Positions 9,797 to 18,617 of a stretch of 64,000 nucleotides of DNA are shown here, in pieces. The notes beneath the pieces were generated by a model that saw only the letters and a list, made by a program, of their open reading frames with translations, had not been told where the DNA came from and did no database searches. Both the position numbers and the translations under genes were made by a program. Each line of letters starts with the position of its first letter. Within the stretch, counting starts at the first letter, position 1. The stretch comes from an uncultured delta proteobacterium (lineage in GTDB: Bacteria > Desulfobacterota > Desulfobulbia > Desulfobulbales > Desulfocapsaceae), in assembly GCA_903875445.1 (NCBI GenBank), contig CAIQWD010000113.1:62001-126000 (forward strand), read 5' to 3'.

Positions 9797-11224
9797 TCAG
9801 CCTCGTTGCAGGGTGCGGATGAGCTTGCCATCGACCTGGCGAAATTCGATCAGGAGCGGCATCTGCCCCAGGGCATGGGTGGAACAACTGAGGCAGGGGT
9901 CAAAGGCGCGGATAACCGCCTCCAGCCGGTTCAAGGCCCCTTCCGAAATTTCCTCGCTGCCGCTGATAAAGCGCTTGGCCACCTGCAGCACGCCGCGGTT
10001 CATCGCCAGGTTGTTGTTGCCTGTTGCGACAATGAGGTTGGCCCAGGTCATCAGGCCGTTTTCATCGACCCGGTAATGGTGAATAAGCGTGCCGCGCGGT
10101 GCCTCGACACAACCGGTGCCTTCAAGGAAATTGGGCTGGGCGATGGCCCGCACCCGCAGGCTGAGGAGGGCCGGATCGGCAAGGATCTTCTCCATGGTTT
10201 CGATGGAAAAGAGGATCTCGATCAGCCGCGCATAATGGTTGAAAAAGGAACTCATCACCGGCCCCCGCTCAAGACTCCGGAACTCGGCCCACTCCTGGTC
10301 GGCGAGAGGCGTGCCGCAGCCGTTGCAGACATTCAGGCGGGCGGCGGGCCCCACCCGGTAGATGCCCTCCGGGTAACCGAGTGGTTTGTAGTAGGGAGCT
10401 TTTAGATAGGTCCAGTTTTCGGCGGCTTCGCCGAGATAGTTTTGGTAGTCGGCCGGATCGATGTTATCCACGACAATATGACCCTTGGCGTCGATGATCC
10501 GCAGCTTGCCGTAAACATGTTCAAGGTTGCCGTCGGCATCGACCATGCCCATGAAGAGCGTCGGGAAATTGGCAAAGGTGGCGATTTCCTCGCGATAGTT
10601 TTCCAAGGATTTCTTGAACATCGTTAGCGTTCGGGTGATAATCGCCAGGGCCTCGGGGATCATCTGCAGCATGGCATCCCGGTGTTCGGCACTAAGAGGG
10701 GCATTGACGCCGCCGGGCACCACCCATGCCGGATGAATGCGTTTGCCGCTGATGAATTCGATGATCTGCTGGCCGATTTTCCTGAGGCGAATCCCGTCTC
10801 TTGCGATCTCCGGGTGGGCCTCGATGATGCCGACGATGTTGCGCTTGGCCGGCTCCGCGTCCATGCCGAGGAGCAGATCCGGCGACGACAGGTAGAAGAA
10901 GCTGAGGGCATGCGACTGGATATATTCGCCGCAATTGAGCAGCCGCCTGAGAAGGATGGCGGTTTCCGGCGGATGGACGCCGAGGATGGCGTCGCAGGCC
11001 TTACCCGAGGCGAGCGAATGGCTGATCGGACAGATACCGCAGATCCGTTCGGTGATCGACGGCATTTCGTAGTAGGGCCGGCCTTCGCAGAGCTTTTCAA
11101 AGCCGCGGAACTGGGTCACATGAAACTTTGCATCACTGACGCTGCCGTCATCTTCGAGGGTGACGGTGATCATTCCATGTCCTTCAATCCGCGAGATCGG
11201 TTCTATGGTAAGGGTTTTGCCCAT
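9797..11224 (-). CDS. hoxH: NAD-linked [NiFe] hydrogenase large subunit HoxH
   Basis: This 475-aa catalytic subunit holds the NiFe site: the proximal motif RICGICP near residue 62 and the distal motif DPCLSCSTHA near residue 442 (Cys444 and Cys447). The short tail after the distal motif is normal for HoxH and would be removed by a maturation protease, which is not encoded in the window. It is last in hoxEFUYH, 36 bases after hoxY. Group 3d hydrogenases interconvert H2 and NAD(H) in the cytoplasm. The operon order and the diaphorase subunits make group 3d the clear choice over methyl-viologen- or F420-type group 3 enzymes. Confidence 0.95.
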   Translation of the reverse strand: MGKTLTIEPISRIEGHGMITVTLEDDGSVSDAKFHVTQFRGFEKLCEGRPYYEMPSITERICGICPISHSLASGKACDAILGVHPPETAILLRRLLNCGEYIQSHALSFFYLSSPDLLLGMDAEPAKRNIVGIIEAHPEIARDGIRLRKIGQQIIEFISGKRIHPAWVVPGGVNAPLSAEHRDAMLQMIPEALAIITRTLTMFKKSLENYREEIATFANFPTLFMGMVDADGNLEHVYGKLRIIDAKGHIVVDNIDPADYQNYLGEAAENWTYLKAPYYKPLGYPEGIYRVGPAARLNVCNGCGTPLADQEWAEFRSLERGPVMSSFFNHYARLIEILFSIETMEKILADPALLSLRVRAIAQPNFLEGTGCVEAPRGTLIHHYRVDENGLMTWANLIVATGNNNLAMNRGVLQVAKRFISGSEEISEGALNRLEAVIRAFDPCLSCSTHALGQMPLLIEFRQVDGKLIRTLQRG

Positions 11225-11260
11225 GGCAACACCTCCAGAAAAAGTTTCAGTCTACAACTC

Positions 11261-11806
11261 TTAGGCCCCAAACCGTGTCCGCCCACGCATATCGGGAATC
11301 CGACCGGCCAGCAACTCCTGGAGAAGATAAAAAATCGCCTCGGGCGGCGGCGGGCATCCGGGCAGGAAGACATCGACGTGGACGAATTCATGCACCGGCC
11401 GAGCATGCGGGCAGAGCTGCGGTACGACCTGAAAAGCGGCTTCGCCGCTTCCGGCCAGCGGCGGTTCGGCATTCTCCACATAGCCGCGCTGCAACACCGC
11501 CTCAACCGGATAGCGGTTACGCATGCCCGGCACGTTGGCGGTGACCGCGCAATCGCCGAACGACACCAGAACCCCGCTCCGTGCCCGGATATTCAGGATG
11601 TTTTTTTTGTCGGCCTCGCTGCTGACCGCCCCTTCGACCAGGGTGACATCGGCATGCTCGGGAAAGGTTTTATAATCGACCAGGGGGCCGTAGACGATCT
11701 CCACCTTGTCGGCAAGGGCAATCAAGCCCTCGTCGAGATCGAGAAAGGACATATGGCAGCCGGAGCAGCCATCCAGCCATGTTGTTGCAAGTCCTATTTT
11801 TGCCAT
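11261..11806 (-). CDS. hoxY: NAD-linked [NiFe] hydrogenase small subunit HoxY
   Basis: The 181-aa small subunit starts [20 protein letters not shown], with the CSGCH ligands of the proximal [4Fe-4S] cluster, then the EGAVSSE and FGDCAV segments and the final [13 protein letters not shown] ligand. It lacks the Tat signal of membrane hydrogenases, so it is cytoplasmic. The start overlaps the end of hoxU by 13 bases. It carries electrons between HoxH and the diaphorase module. Confidence 0.95.
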   Translation of the reverse strand: MAKIGLATTWLDGCSGCHMSFLDLDEGLIALADKVEIVYGPLVDYKTFPEHADVTLVEGAVSSEADKKNILNIRARSGVLVSFGDCAVTANVPGMRNRYPVEAVLQRGYVENAEPPLAGSGEAAFQVVPQLCPHARPVHEFVHVDVFLPGCPPPPEAIFYLLQELLAGRIPDMRGRTRFGA

Positions 11807-12561
11807 GATTCCTCCTGTCTGCCGCGCATCATCTGCAGATACGGCAGGAACTGGCGACGCTTGATCATTTCCGCCACCGACTTGCCTTTTTCTGACAGCG
11901 CCCCGGTCGGGCAAACTTGCACACATTTGCCGCAACCGGTGCAGGTTTCCGCAGTGCCCCAGGGCTGGTTGAGATCGGTGATGACCTTCGAGGTGATACC
12001 GCGGCCCATGATATCCCAGGTATGCGCACCTTCGATCTCGTCGCAGACGCGAACGCAGCGCAGGCAGAGGACGCAGCGGTTATGATCGACGGAGAAGCGG
12101 CTGTGCGAGGCATCGACTGCATGTTCCGGGTACAGATAATTGTAGCGGACATGGGTCACCCCCAGCTCCACCGACAGATTCTGCAGCTCGCAGTGGCCAT
12201 TGGAAACGCATACCGAACAGACGTGATTACGCTCGGTAAACAGCAGTTCGAGGATTTTCTTGCGATAGTTGACGACCCGCTCCGAATTGGTAATGACCTC
12301 CATATCCTGGCGGGGGAAGGTCACGCAGGAGGGCAGCAGCTTGGCGACGCCCCGTACCTCGACGATACACAGCCGGCAGGCGCCACGCTCCGACAGGCCG
12401 TCGAGGTGGCAGAGGGTGGGGATGGCGATACCGTTTTGCCGGGCTACTTCGAGAATGGATTCATCCTCGCGGGCGCTGACGTCGCGATCATCGATTTTAA
12501 AGGTCAAGAGGCGCGAGGGATTGAGGTCGGTTCGGAGTTTCCCCTTAGGATGATGGCTCAT
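11794..12561 (-). CDS. hoxU: Hydrogenase diaphorase subunit HoxU
   Basis: This 255-aa NuoG-like iron-sulfur subunit has an N-terminal [2Fe-2S] ferredoxin domain (Cys in [17 protein letters not shown]), a His/Cys segment ([15 protein letters not shown]), and two C-terminal [4Fe-4S] motifs ([11 protein letters not shown] and [12 protein letters not shown]). The start at 12561 overlaps the stop of hoxF in ATGA, so the two are translationally coupled. It links HoxF to HoxY. Confidence 0.94.
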   Translation of the reverse strand: MSHHPKGKLRTDLNPSRLLTFKIDDRDVSAREDESILEVARQNGIAIPTLCHLDGLSERGACRLCIVEVRGVAKLLPSCVTFPRQDMEVITNSERVVNYRKKILELLFTERNHVCSVCVSNGHCELQNLSVELGVTHVRYNYLYPEHAVDASHSRFSVDHNRCVLCLRCVRVCDEIEGAHTWDIMGRGITSKVITDLNQPWGTAETCTGCGKCVQVCPTGALSEKGKSVAEMIKRRQFLPYLQMMRGRQEESWQK

Positions 12562-14204
12562 GACACCTCCTTGGCGGTTTTGCAGGCCCCGGCCAAACAT
12601 TTTTTATCGTGAATATGCGCCAGATATTCATCGCGGAAATAGTTGAGGGTGGTCAGCACCGGATTGGGGGCGCTCTGTCCCAGGCCGCACAAACTGGTGT
12701 GTTTCACCAGGTCGCAGAGATCTTCAAGGGTTGCCAAGTCCTCGGTGGTGGCCCCCCCCGCGGTTATCTTGCAGAGAATGTCGTAGATCTGCCGCGTCCC
12801 CACCCGGCAGGGCGCGCATTTGCCGCAGGATTCGGACATGCAGAATTCCATGAAAAACTTGGCCACATCGACCATACAAGAGGATTCATCCATGACGATC
12901 ATACCGCCGGAGCCCATGATCGAACCGACCTGCATCAGCGAGTCGTAATCAACCGGCATATCGAGGAACTGCTGAGGGATACAGCCGCCCGACGGCCCGC
13001 CGGTCTGCACCGCCTTGAAACGCTTGCCTTCGGGGATACCTCCGCCGATTTCATAGACGATTTCGCGGAGAGGCATGCCCATGGGGACCTCGATCAGGCC
13101 GGTATTGACGATTTTTCCGGCAAGGGCAAAGACCTTGGTGCCCTTGCTTTTTTCCGTGCCGATGCCTGCAAACCACTTGCCGCCGTGTCGGATAATCGGC
13201 GGGATATTGGCAAAGGTCTCGACGTTGTTGATGAGCGTCGGGTGTTCCCACAGGCCGTATTCCGCTGGAAACGGCGGCCGTGGTCGCGGCCTGCCCATAC
13301 GCCCTTCGATGGAGGCGATAAGGGCGGTTTCTTCACCGCAGACGAAGGCCCCGGCGCCCAGTCGCACCTTGATATTGAAGCTGAAGTTGGTGTTGAAGAT
13401 GTTATTGCCGAGGATGCCCATGCGCTCCGCCTGGGACAGTGCCATCCGCACTCTTTTTACGGCCAACGGGTATTCGGCCCGGACATAGATGAAGCCCTGG
13501 CTCGCCCCGGTGGCGTAGCCTGCAACCGCCATGCCTTCGATAACCCGGTGCGGATCGCTTTCCAGGACGCTGCGGTCCATGAAGGCCCCCGGGTCGCCCT
13601 CGTCGGCATTGCAGATGACAAATTTGGTCGAATCGACCGTTTTGGCCACCGTCGTCCATTTGAGACCGGTGGGAAACCCCGCTCCGCCCCGGCCGCGCAG
13701 ACCGCTTTCGGTCACCTGGCCCAGCACCTCCTGGCGGGTCATCTGGGTGAGGGCGAGGTACAGTCCCTCATAACCGCTCTCGGCGATGTATTCTTCAATG
13801 CGCTCGGGGTCTATCCGGCCGCAATTCTCGGTGACGATCCGCAGTTGCCGCTGAAAAAACGCCGAATCGTCGGGGTAGAGCAGGCGATCGACGGGGCTAG
13901 CGCCGAGGGCCTCGACAATGTCGGCAACATCGGCAACCTTTACGCCTTGATAGAACCGTCCGCCAACCTCCAGGGCGATGAGCGGTCCCGCCGTGCACAG
14001 GCCGAGACAGCCGACGCCCTTGACCTGACACCAGTTGTCAAGGCCCCGTTTCCCGACCTCACGCGCCAGGGCGTCTTTCACCACGCCGCTGCCGCAGGAC
14101 AGGCAACCGGCGGCGACACAGACATTGATGCGATGCTGGAAGCCCTGTTGCGTATCCTGTTCAATTTTGGCGATCTGATGCAGATCTTCAATATTCAGGG
14201 TCAT
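12558..14204 (-). CDS. hoxF: Hydrogenase NADH-oxidising subunit HoxF
   Basis: This 548-aa flavoprotein subunit has an N-terminal thioredoxin-like [2Fe-2S] domain (Cys pairs in [10 protein letters not shown] and GCLGLC), the FMN/NADH-binding [13 protein letters not shown] and [11 protein letters not shown] motifs, and a C-terminal [4Fe-4S] motif [14 protein letters not shown]. The start at 14204 has GGAGG five bases upstream. It overlaps hoxE and hoxU by four bases each. It exchanges electrons with NAD(H). Confidence 0.95.
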   Translation of the reverse strand: MTLNIEDLHQIAKIEQDTQQGFQHRINVCVAAGCLSCGSGVVKDALAREVGKRGLDNWCQVKGVGCLGLCTAGPLIALEVGGRFYQGVKVADVADIVEALGASPVDRLLYPDDSAFFQRQLRIVTENCGRIDPERIEEYIAESGYEGLYLALTQMTRQEVLGQVTESGLRGRGGAGFPTGLKWTTVAKTVDSTKFVICNADEGDPGAFMDRSVLESDPHRVIEGMAVAGYATGASQGFIYVRAEYPLAVKRVRMALSQAERMGILGNNIFNTNFSFNIKVRLGAGAFVCGEETALIASIEGRMGRPRPRPPFPAEYGLWEHPTLINNVETFANIPPIIRHGGKWFAGIGTEKSKGTKVFALAGKIVNTGLIEVPMGMPLREIVYEIGGGIPEGKRFKAVQTGGPSGGCIPQQFLDMPVDYDSLMQVGSIMGSGGMIVMDESSCMVDVAKFFMEFCMSESCGKCAPCRVGTRQIYDILCKITAGGATTEDLATLEDLCDLVKHTSLCGLGQSAPNPVLTTLNYFRDEYLAHIHDKKCLAGACKTAKEVS

Positions 14205-14716
14205 CGCCACCTCCCTATCTTGTCAATGACATTGTCCGGGCTCAGCTTGCCGGCCACCTCGCCGTCAAAGACGCCGGCCGGAGCAAGCCCGCAGGAGCCA
14301 AGACAACGGGCAACGAGCAGGGAAACCTTGCCGTCCGGGGTGGTCTCGCCGGAACCGATGCCCACCTTCTCTTTGATATCGCCGAGGATGGCCCCGGAGC
14401 CGCCGATATAGCAGGCGGTGCCCATGCAGATGACACAGGTATGCTCGCCCGGCGGTTTCAAGGTGAAGGAGTGGTAGAAGGTGGCCACCGCATACACCCG
14501 ACTGAGCGGCACACGCAGGGTGCCGGCAACATGCTTCAAGACTCCTTCTTCAAGGTAGCCGAAGGATTCCTGGACGGCGTGCAGGGTTTCGATGAGGGCG
14601 TGCGACTGGTTCCTGTAGAGTTGCATGGTCCGGTTTACCATTCGTAACCGGTGATCTTCAGGAGGTTGTTTTGCGGAGGCGGACTTTCGTTCGGGGGTTG
14701 CACTTTCTTCCTTCAT
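14201..14716 (-). CDS. hoxE: Hydrogenase subunit HoxE (NuoE-like)
   Basis: This 171-aa NuoE-like [2Fe-2S] subunit has ligands in CMGTACYIGG and RCLGSCGLAP. The start at 14716 is preceded by AAGGAG at good spacing; the longer upstream frame has no support. It is first in the compact hoxEFUYH operon, whose genes all overlap or nearly touch. Having a separate HoxE matches the five-subunit bidirectional hydrogenases. Confidence 0.94.
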   Translation of the reverse strand: MKEESATPERKSASAKQPPEDHRLRMVNRTMQLYRNQSHALIETLHAVQESFGYLEEGVLKHVAGTLRVPLSRVYAVATFYHSFTLKPPGEHTCVICMGTACYIGGSGAILGDIKEKVGIGSGETTPDGKVSLLVARCLGSCGLAPAGVFDGEVAGKLSPDNVIDKIGRWR

Positions 14717-15173
14717 GCTCGATTCTCCTTGTGTTGACCGGCAACTGTGCGAGAAGACATAACCTGAGAGAAAAAGGCCGATAAAGGCAGCCAGGGTGTA
14801 AGGTTTTGACGCTTCATGCAGCCGTACCAAACGGAGGTGCGAGCAGCTACCCTAACTGATTTTCGATCATTTGAAGATGTTCACTATTCTACCTCGAATT
14901 GACAATTTTTTCCATCATTTCCTGGTTCGCTGACTTTCTGCACGGATCTTTCACCACACAACCGGTGAACACGATACGTATCTTGTCTCAAAGGTTGGTT
15001 GAAGACACTTCTTTGAAATACAAAATACCTATCGATTGAATAATATTAATCGATAATTATCGCTTCTCACTCTCCCGGAAGTGTGTTAAATGGAAAATTT
15101 GCGACAAACTACGACCATGTAGCAGGGCGTCGATCTCTTAAACTGTTTTATCTATTTGGAGGAACGGAGAAAA
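14717..15173. promoter_or_regulatory. Divergent intergenic region between hoxE and the sqr-like gene
   Basis: About 457 bases without a gene separate two outward-facing transcription units and must hold both promoters. The central part is AT-rich (about 14870-15070). A perfect dyad lies at 15030-15055. I cannot place -35/-10 elements with confidence. Confidence 0.6.
15030..15055. promoter_or_regulatory. Dyad upstream of the sqr-like gene, candidate operator
   Basis: TATCGATT (15030-15037) and AATCGATA (15048-15055) are perfect reverse complements separated by ten AT-only or nearly AT-only bases, about 120 bases before the sqr-like start. Size and spacing suit a dimeric regulator. Which regulator binds is unknown. 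Confidence 0.45.
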
Positions 15174-16409
15174 ATGAAGAAGTTATTGATACTGGGCGCC
15201 GGCACCGCCGGCACCATGATGGCCAACAAAATGAAGAGAAAACTGAAAAAGGGGTGGTCTATCACCATAATCGATAAAGACAACATCCACGATTATCAGC
15301 CGGGCTATCTCTTCGTTCCCTTCGACATCAACACCCCGGAAGAGATCAGGCGGACGAAACGGGAATATATCGCCTCCGGCATTGATTTTGTAATCTCCGA
15401 AATCGCAGGCATTGATTGGGATAAGCAGGAGGTAACAACCACCTCTGCCGGGAAATTCACCTATGATATCCTGATCATGGCAACCGGTTGCGATATTCGG
15501 CCGGGCGAGATTGAAGGCCTGCAGGAAGGCTGGGGCAAGGACATCCACGGTTTTTACCGCTTTGACGATTGTCTGGCCCTGCGCACGGCGCTCAACCAAT
15601 TTACCGGCGGCAAGCTGGTCATAAGCATTGCCGAGATGCCGATAAAATGTCCGGTAGCGCCCCTTGAGTTCATGTTTCTTGCCGATTGGTGGTTTCACCA
15701 GCGGGGCATTCGCGACAAGGTTGAGATTGAACTTGTCACTCCTCTTTCCGGGGCGTTCACCAAACCGGTGGCGACCGCGATCCTGACCGAGGCGGCAAAG
15801 GCGAAAAATATCAAAATCACCCCCAATTTTGCTCTCGGTTCGGTGGATCACGACAAGAAGGTCATCGAGGCCTATGACGGCACGCAGGTGGGCTATGATC
15901 TCCTGGTATCGATTCCCCCCAACTTCGGTTCCGAGGTGATGATCAACTCCGGGCTTGCCGATCCGATGGGCTACATCCCGGTAGACAAACATACCCTCCA
16001 GCCGAAGGACCATGATAATGTCTGGGTTATCGGCGACGGGACCAACGTGCCCACCTCCAAGGCCGGGTCCGTGGCGCACTTTGAAGGCGATGTGCTGGAG
16101 GAAAACATCATGGCCTATATTGACGGCATGGTGCAGCACGAACGGTTCGACGGGCATACCAATTGCTTCATCGAGTCAGGTTTCGGCAAGGCCTATCTTA
16201 TTGATTTCAACTATGAAACCGAACCGCTCACCGGTCATTTCCCTTTGCCTTCGGTAGGTCCCTTAACTTTATTGGGAGATACCACCATGAATCATATCGG
16301 TAAGCTCATGTTTAAATGGATCTACTTCAACATGCTCCTCAAGGGAGCCTGGCTCGGTCCGCATCCAATGAATATGGCGGGAAAAAATGCAGTGAGGAAG
16401 GCGGAGTAA
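15174..16409 (+). CDS. Sulfide:quinone oxidoreductase-like FAD protein
   Basis: This 411-aa protein belongs to the two-dinucleotide-binding-domain flavoproteins, with an N-terminal GAGTAGT FAD motif, an ATGCD segment, and a C-terminal VIGDGTNVP motif. Three cysteines (ATGCD, IKCPVAP, TNCFIE) sit where SQR-type enzymes keep their active-site and redox cysteines, and the C-terminus ends in amphipathic helices suited to membrane attachment. The likely role is sulfide oxidation to polysulfide with electrons to quinone. The start at 15174 has a GGAG site upstream. A bidirectional terminator follows it. Confidence 0.8.
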   Translation: MKKLLILGAGTAGTMMANKMKRKLKKGWSITIIDKDNIHDYQPGYLFVPFDINTPEEIRRTKREYIASGIDFVISEIAGIDWDKQEVTTTSAGKFTYDILIMATGCDIRPGEIEGLQEGWGKDIHGFYRFDDCLALRTALNQFTGGKLVISIAEMPIKCPVAPLEFMFLADWWFHQRGIRDKVEIELVTPLSGAFTKPVATAILTEAAKAKNIKITPNFALGSVDHDKKVIEAYDGTQVGYDLLVSIPPNFGSEVMINSGLADPMGYIPVDKHTLQPKDHDNVWVIGDGTNVPTSKAGSVAHFEGDVLEENIMAYIDGMVQHERFDGHTNCFIESGFGKAYLIDFNYETEPLTGHFPLPSVGPLTLLGDTTMNHIGKLMFKWIYFNMLLKGAWLGPHPMNMAGKNAVRKAE

Positions 16410-16449
16410 GAGCACTGTGCCATAAGCAACCCAAAAGGCCCTTAGAAGC

Positions 16450-16487
16450 AAAAAGGCCCTTCCGGAAATTTCCGGAAGGGCCTTTTT
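16450..16487. terminator. Perfect bidirectional terminator
   Basis: A 38-base perfect palindrome (arms 16450-16468 and 16469-16487) begins with A5GGCCC and ends with GGGCCT5, so it gives a GC stem followed by a T-run on both strands. It lies between the plus-strand sqr-like gene and the minus-strand tRNA-Lys and can end both transcripts. Confidence 0.9.
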
Positions 16488-16493
16488 GTTTAT

Positions 16494-16569
16494 TGGTGGA
16501 CCGCGAGTGGCTCGAACACTCGACCTGACGATTAAGAGTCGCCTGCTCTACCAGCTGAGCTAGCGGTCC
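16494..16569 (-). tRNA. tRNA-Lys (anticodon CUU)
   Basis: The 76-base gene on the minus strand folds as a full cloverleaf. The acceptor arms are GGACCGC and GCGGTCC, the D-arm is GCTC...GAGC, the anticodon loop CTCTTAA holds CTT, and the T-arm is GAGTG-TTCGAGC-CACTC. The 3' CCA is encoded. It sits alone and is followed by the bidirectional terminator. Confidence 0.96.
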
Positions 16570-16881
16570 GAAATTGATTGGTAAGCAACATAGCACAGCG
16601 CCGCAACGATTTCAATATAAGGGATAATGTTTTCCGATAATAATCGCCATAGACCATGGTTTCCTGTGTGCTTTCTCTTATAAACTCGCCCTCTAAGGCA
16701 ATCAGCAATAAGTCCGGCTATAATTATAGTTTTTTCCTGTTTGATAAATAGGGGTGGTTAGCATAAAATTACCCTTTTTTCGAAGAACTCTCGGCGCTGT
16801 TGAACGAAAAACCGGCAGTGTCAAATGGTAATCGATGGACAAACACAGGCGTACCGGCAAACACAAACTAGGAGAAGCATC
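16570..16881. promoter_or_regulatory. Upstream region of the tRNA and of the 16.9-28.7 kb array
   Basis: About 312 bases carry no gene. This region must contain the tRNA-Lys promoter (minus) and the promoter of the long plus-strand array starting with the CMD-like gene. It is AT-rich in the middle (16610-16770). No clear operator repeat was found. Confidence 0.45.
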
Positions 16882-17229
16882 ATGAGTCACGTAAGAGAAA
16901 TCGCCCAGGAATTTAAAAAAGGAATGGGCGTTCTTGCCGAAGCCCTGCCGCAAACCATTCCGGCGATGGCGAATTTCATGGGCGCCGCCGCCAAGGATGG
17001 AGCGCTCACCTATCGGGAAAAGGAACTGGTGGCCATCGGGGTGGCGCTCTACACCCGCTGCCCGGAATGCATAACCGTCCATTGCCAGAAGGCTCTGGAG
17101 GCCGGATGCAGCCGTGCGGAAATCCTGGAAGCAGCCGGCATGGCCATGGTTTTCGGTGGCGGTCCGGTCCTCGCAGCGAGCGCTACCTTGCTGCTTCAAT
17201 GTCTCGAAGAATTTGCCCAAAATAAATGA
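16882..17229 (+). CDS. Carboxymuconolactone decarboxylase / AhpD-like protein
   Basis: This 115-aa CMD-domain protein has the CPECITVH motif (CxxC plus His three residues later), which in AhpD relatives is a thiol redox centre. GAALYTRC- and GGGPVLAAS-like helical segments complete the fold. The start at 16882 has AGGAG upstream. It opens a collinear array with HdrD-like and molybdopterin proteins. AhpD/CMD proteins are known to exist in selenocysteine forms; here both positions are Cys. A thiol-disulfide or peroxide-linked role is inferred. Confidence 0.82.
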   Translation: MSHVREIAQEFKKGMGVLAEALPQTIPAMANFMGAAAKDGALTYREKELVAIGVALYTRCPECITVHCQKALEAGCSRAEILEAAGMAMVFGGGPVLAASATLLLQCLEEFAQNK

Positions 17230-17273
17230 CTTGGTGATCGGTAGTTCCGGCAATTTTTACAAGGGAGAACAAA

Positions 17274-18611
17274 ATGGGCAAGGCATTGCACATCAAATCG
17301 GCAAGAAAAAAAGCGTTTCTCGACAAGGTCCGCGAGGCCTTGCCGCAAGGTGGCAATCTCAACCTTTGTTTGACCTGCGGTGCCTGCACCGCCGGCTGTC
17401 CCGCTGCCGGACTTTTGGATATGGATCCTCGGAAATTCCTGCGCATGGCGGTCATGGGCATGGACGACGAGCTGAGTGCCCATAAGTGGGTATGGATGTG
17501 TTCCATGTGCACGCGTTGCAGCCATGTTTGCCCGATGAACATCAACATTGCCGGGCTGATCATGGAAGGTCGCAGGTTGCTGTGGCCCAGGGAAGAGCGG
17601 CCGCGCGGTATCCTTCTCTCCTGCGACATGGCCTTGAAGAATCCGAGCACCAGTGCCACCGGCACGCCTCCCGACGATTTCCGCTTCGTCGTCGAGGACG
17701 TCCTGGCGGAGGTTCGGCAGAGCCAACCCGGCTGGGAGAACCTCCAGGCCCCCATCGACAAACAGGGCGCCGTCTTCTACCTCAGTCAGAATTCCCGGGA
17801 GCCGGTATCTCTGCCCGATGAGATGGTCCCTTTATGGAAGATCCTTCATCTGGCCGGTGCCGATTGGACCTATGGCAGCACCGCCTGGGCCGGCGAGAAT
17901 TATTGCATGTTTCTCGCCGACGACGAGGGCTGGCGCCGGATTACCGAGGCGACGGTGGGTAAAGCCGACGAACTTGGCTGCCAGGTGTATCTGAATACCG
18001 AATGCGGCCATTCGACCTTTTCCGTCAATCAGGGAATCCGCCGGTTTCACATCGATACCGCTCTGAACGTCAAGATCGTCGTCCACTTTTACGCCAAATG
18101 GATACGGGAAGGCCGGCTGCAGCCGAGCAGCGACTGGAACCGCGACCTGAAAATCCGCTTTACCGTCCAGGATCCCTGCAACCAGGTGCGGAAGGAATAC
18201 GGCGACGCCTATGCCGACGATCTGCGTTTCGTCGTGAAAGCGTGTGTCGGCGAGGAGAACTTCATCGACATGACCCCGAATAAGTCGAACAACTACTGTT
18301 GCGGCGGCGGTGGCGGCTACCTCCAGTCCGGCTTCAACGAAGAACGCCACCTCTACGGCAAGGTGAAATTCGAGCAGATCATGGCCACCGGTGCCAGGTA
18401 CTGCATCACCCCCTGCCACAACTGCCATGCTCAGATTCATGATCTGTCGCACCATTTCGACGGCGGTTTTTTTGTGAGCAATCTTTGGACCTTTCTTGCC
18501 CTTTCTCTCGGTGTGCTTGGAGAAAATGAAAGGGCCGATCTCTGCGATCTTCTGAAAGATGTCTGGCTGCCGGGTCAACCGGGAACACCGGATCCTTTTG
18601 CCTACAGGTGA
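17274..18611 (+). CDS. HdrD-like Fe-S oxidoreductase
   Basis: This 445-aa protein has an N-terminal pair of [4Fe-4S] motifs (CLTCGACTAGCP and CSMCTRCSHVCP) and C-terminal CCG-type cysteine domains, including DPCNQVRK, YCCGGGGGY and a CHNCHAQ segment. This is the layout of heterodisulfide reductase HdrD and related disulfide-handling oxidoreductases. No membrane helix is present. It is followed in the same reading frame, after one TGA and two codons, by the TTG start of the molybdopterin gene, so the two are tightly coupled. The likely role is electron transfer between a thiol/disulfide couple and the molybdenum protein. Confidence 0.85.
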   Translation: MGKALHIKSARKKAFLDKVREALPQGGNLNLCLTCGACTAGCPAAGLLDMDPRKFLRMAVMGMDDELSAHKWVWMCSMCTRCSHVCPMNINIAGLIMEGRRLLWPREERPRGILLSCDMALKNPSTSATGTPPDDFRFVVEDVLAEVRQSQPGWENLQAPIDKQGAVFYLSQNSREPVSLPDEMVPLWKILHLAGADWTYGSTAWAGENYCMFLADDEGWRRITEATVGKADELGCQVYLNTECGHSTFSVNQGIRRFHIDTALNVKIVVHFYAKWIREGRLQPSSDWNRDLKIRFTVQDPCNQVRKEYGDAYADDLRFVVKACVGEENFIDMTPNKSNNYCCGGGGGYLQSGFNEERHLYGKVKFEQIMATGARYCITPCHNCHAQIHDLSHHFDGGFFVSNLWTFLALSLGVLGENERADLCDLLKDVWLPGQPGTPDPFAYR

Positions 18612-18617
18612 AGTCTC

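Noticed and set aside
10682-12085. 467-aa open frame opposite hoxH/hoxY/hoxU
   Set aside because: Crosses three conserved genes on the other strand and shows no family pattern.
12609-14411. 600-aa open frame on the plus strand opposite hoxF/hoxE
   Set aside because: It is the antisense shadow of clearly conserved hydrogenase genes in GC-rich DNA. It has no ribosome site or known domain.
16450-16569. Possible attachment site at tRNA-Lys
   Set aside because: No integrase gene or direct repeat of the tRNA 3' end was found in the window; the palindrome next to it is a terminator.
18609-18617. TGA between the HdrD-like and molybdopterin frames as a selenocysteine codon
   Set aside because: It lies at a natural domain boundary after a complete protein, and no SECIS-like hairpin follows within 40 bases.
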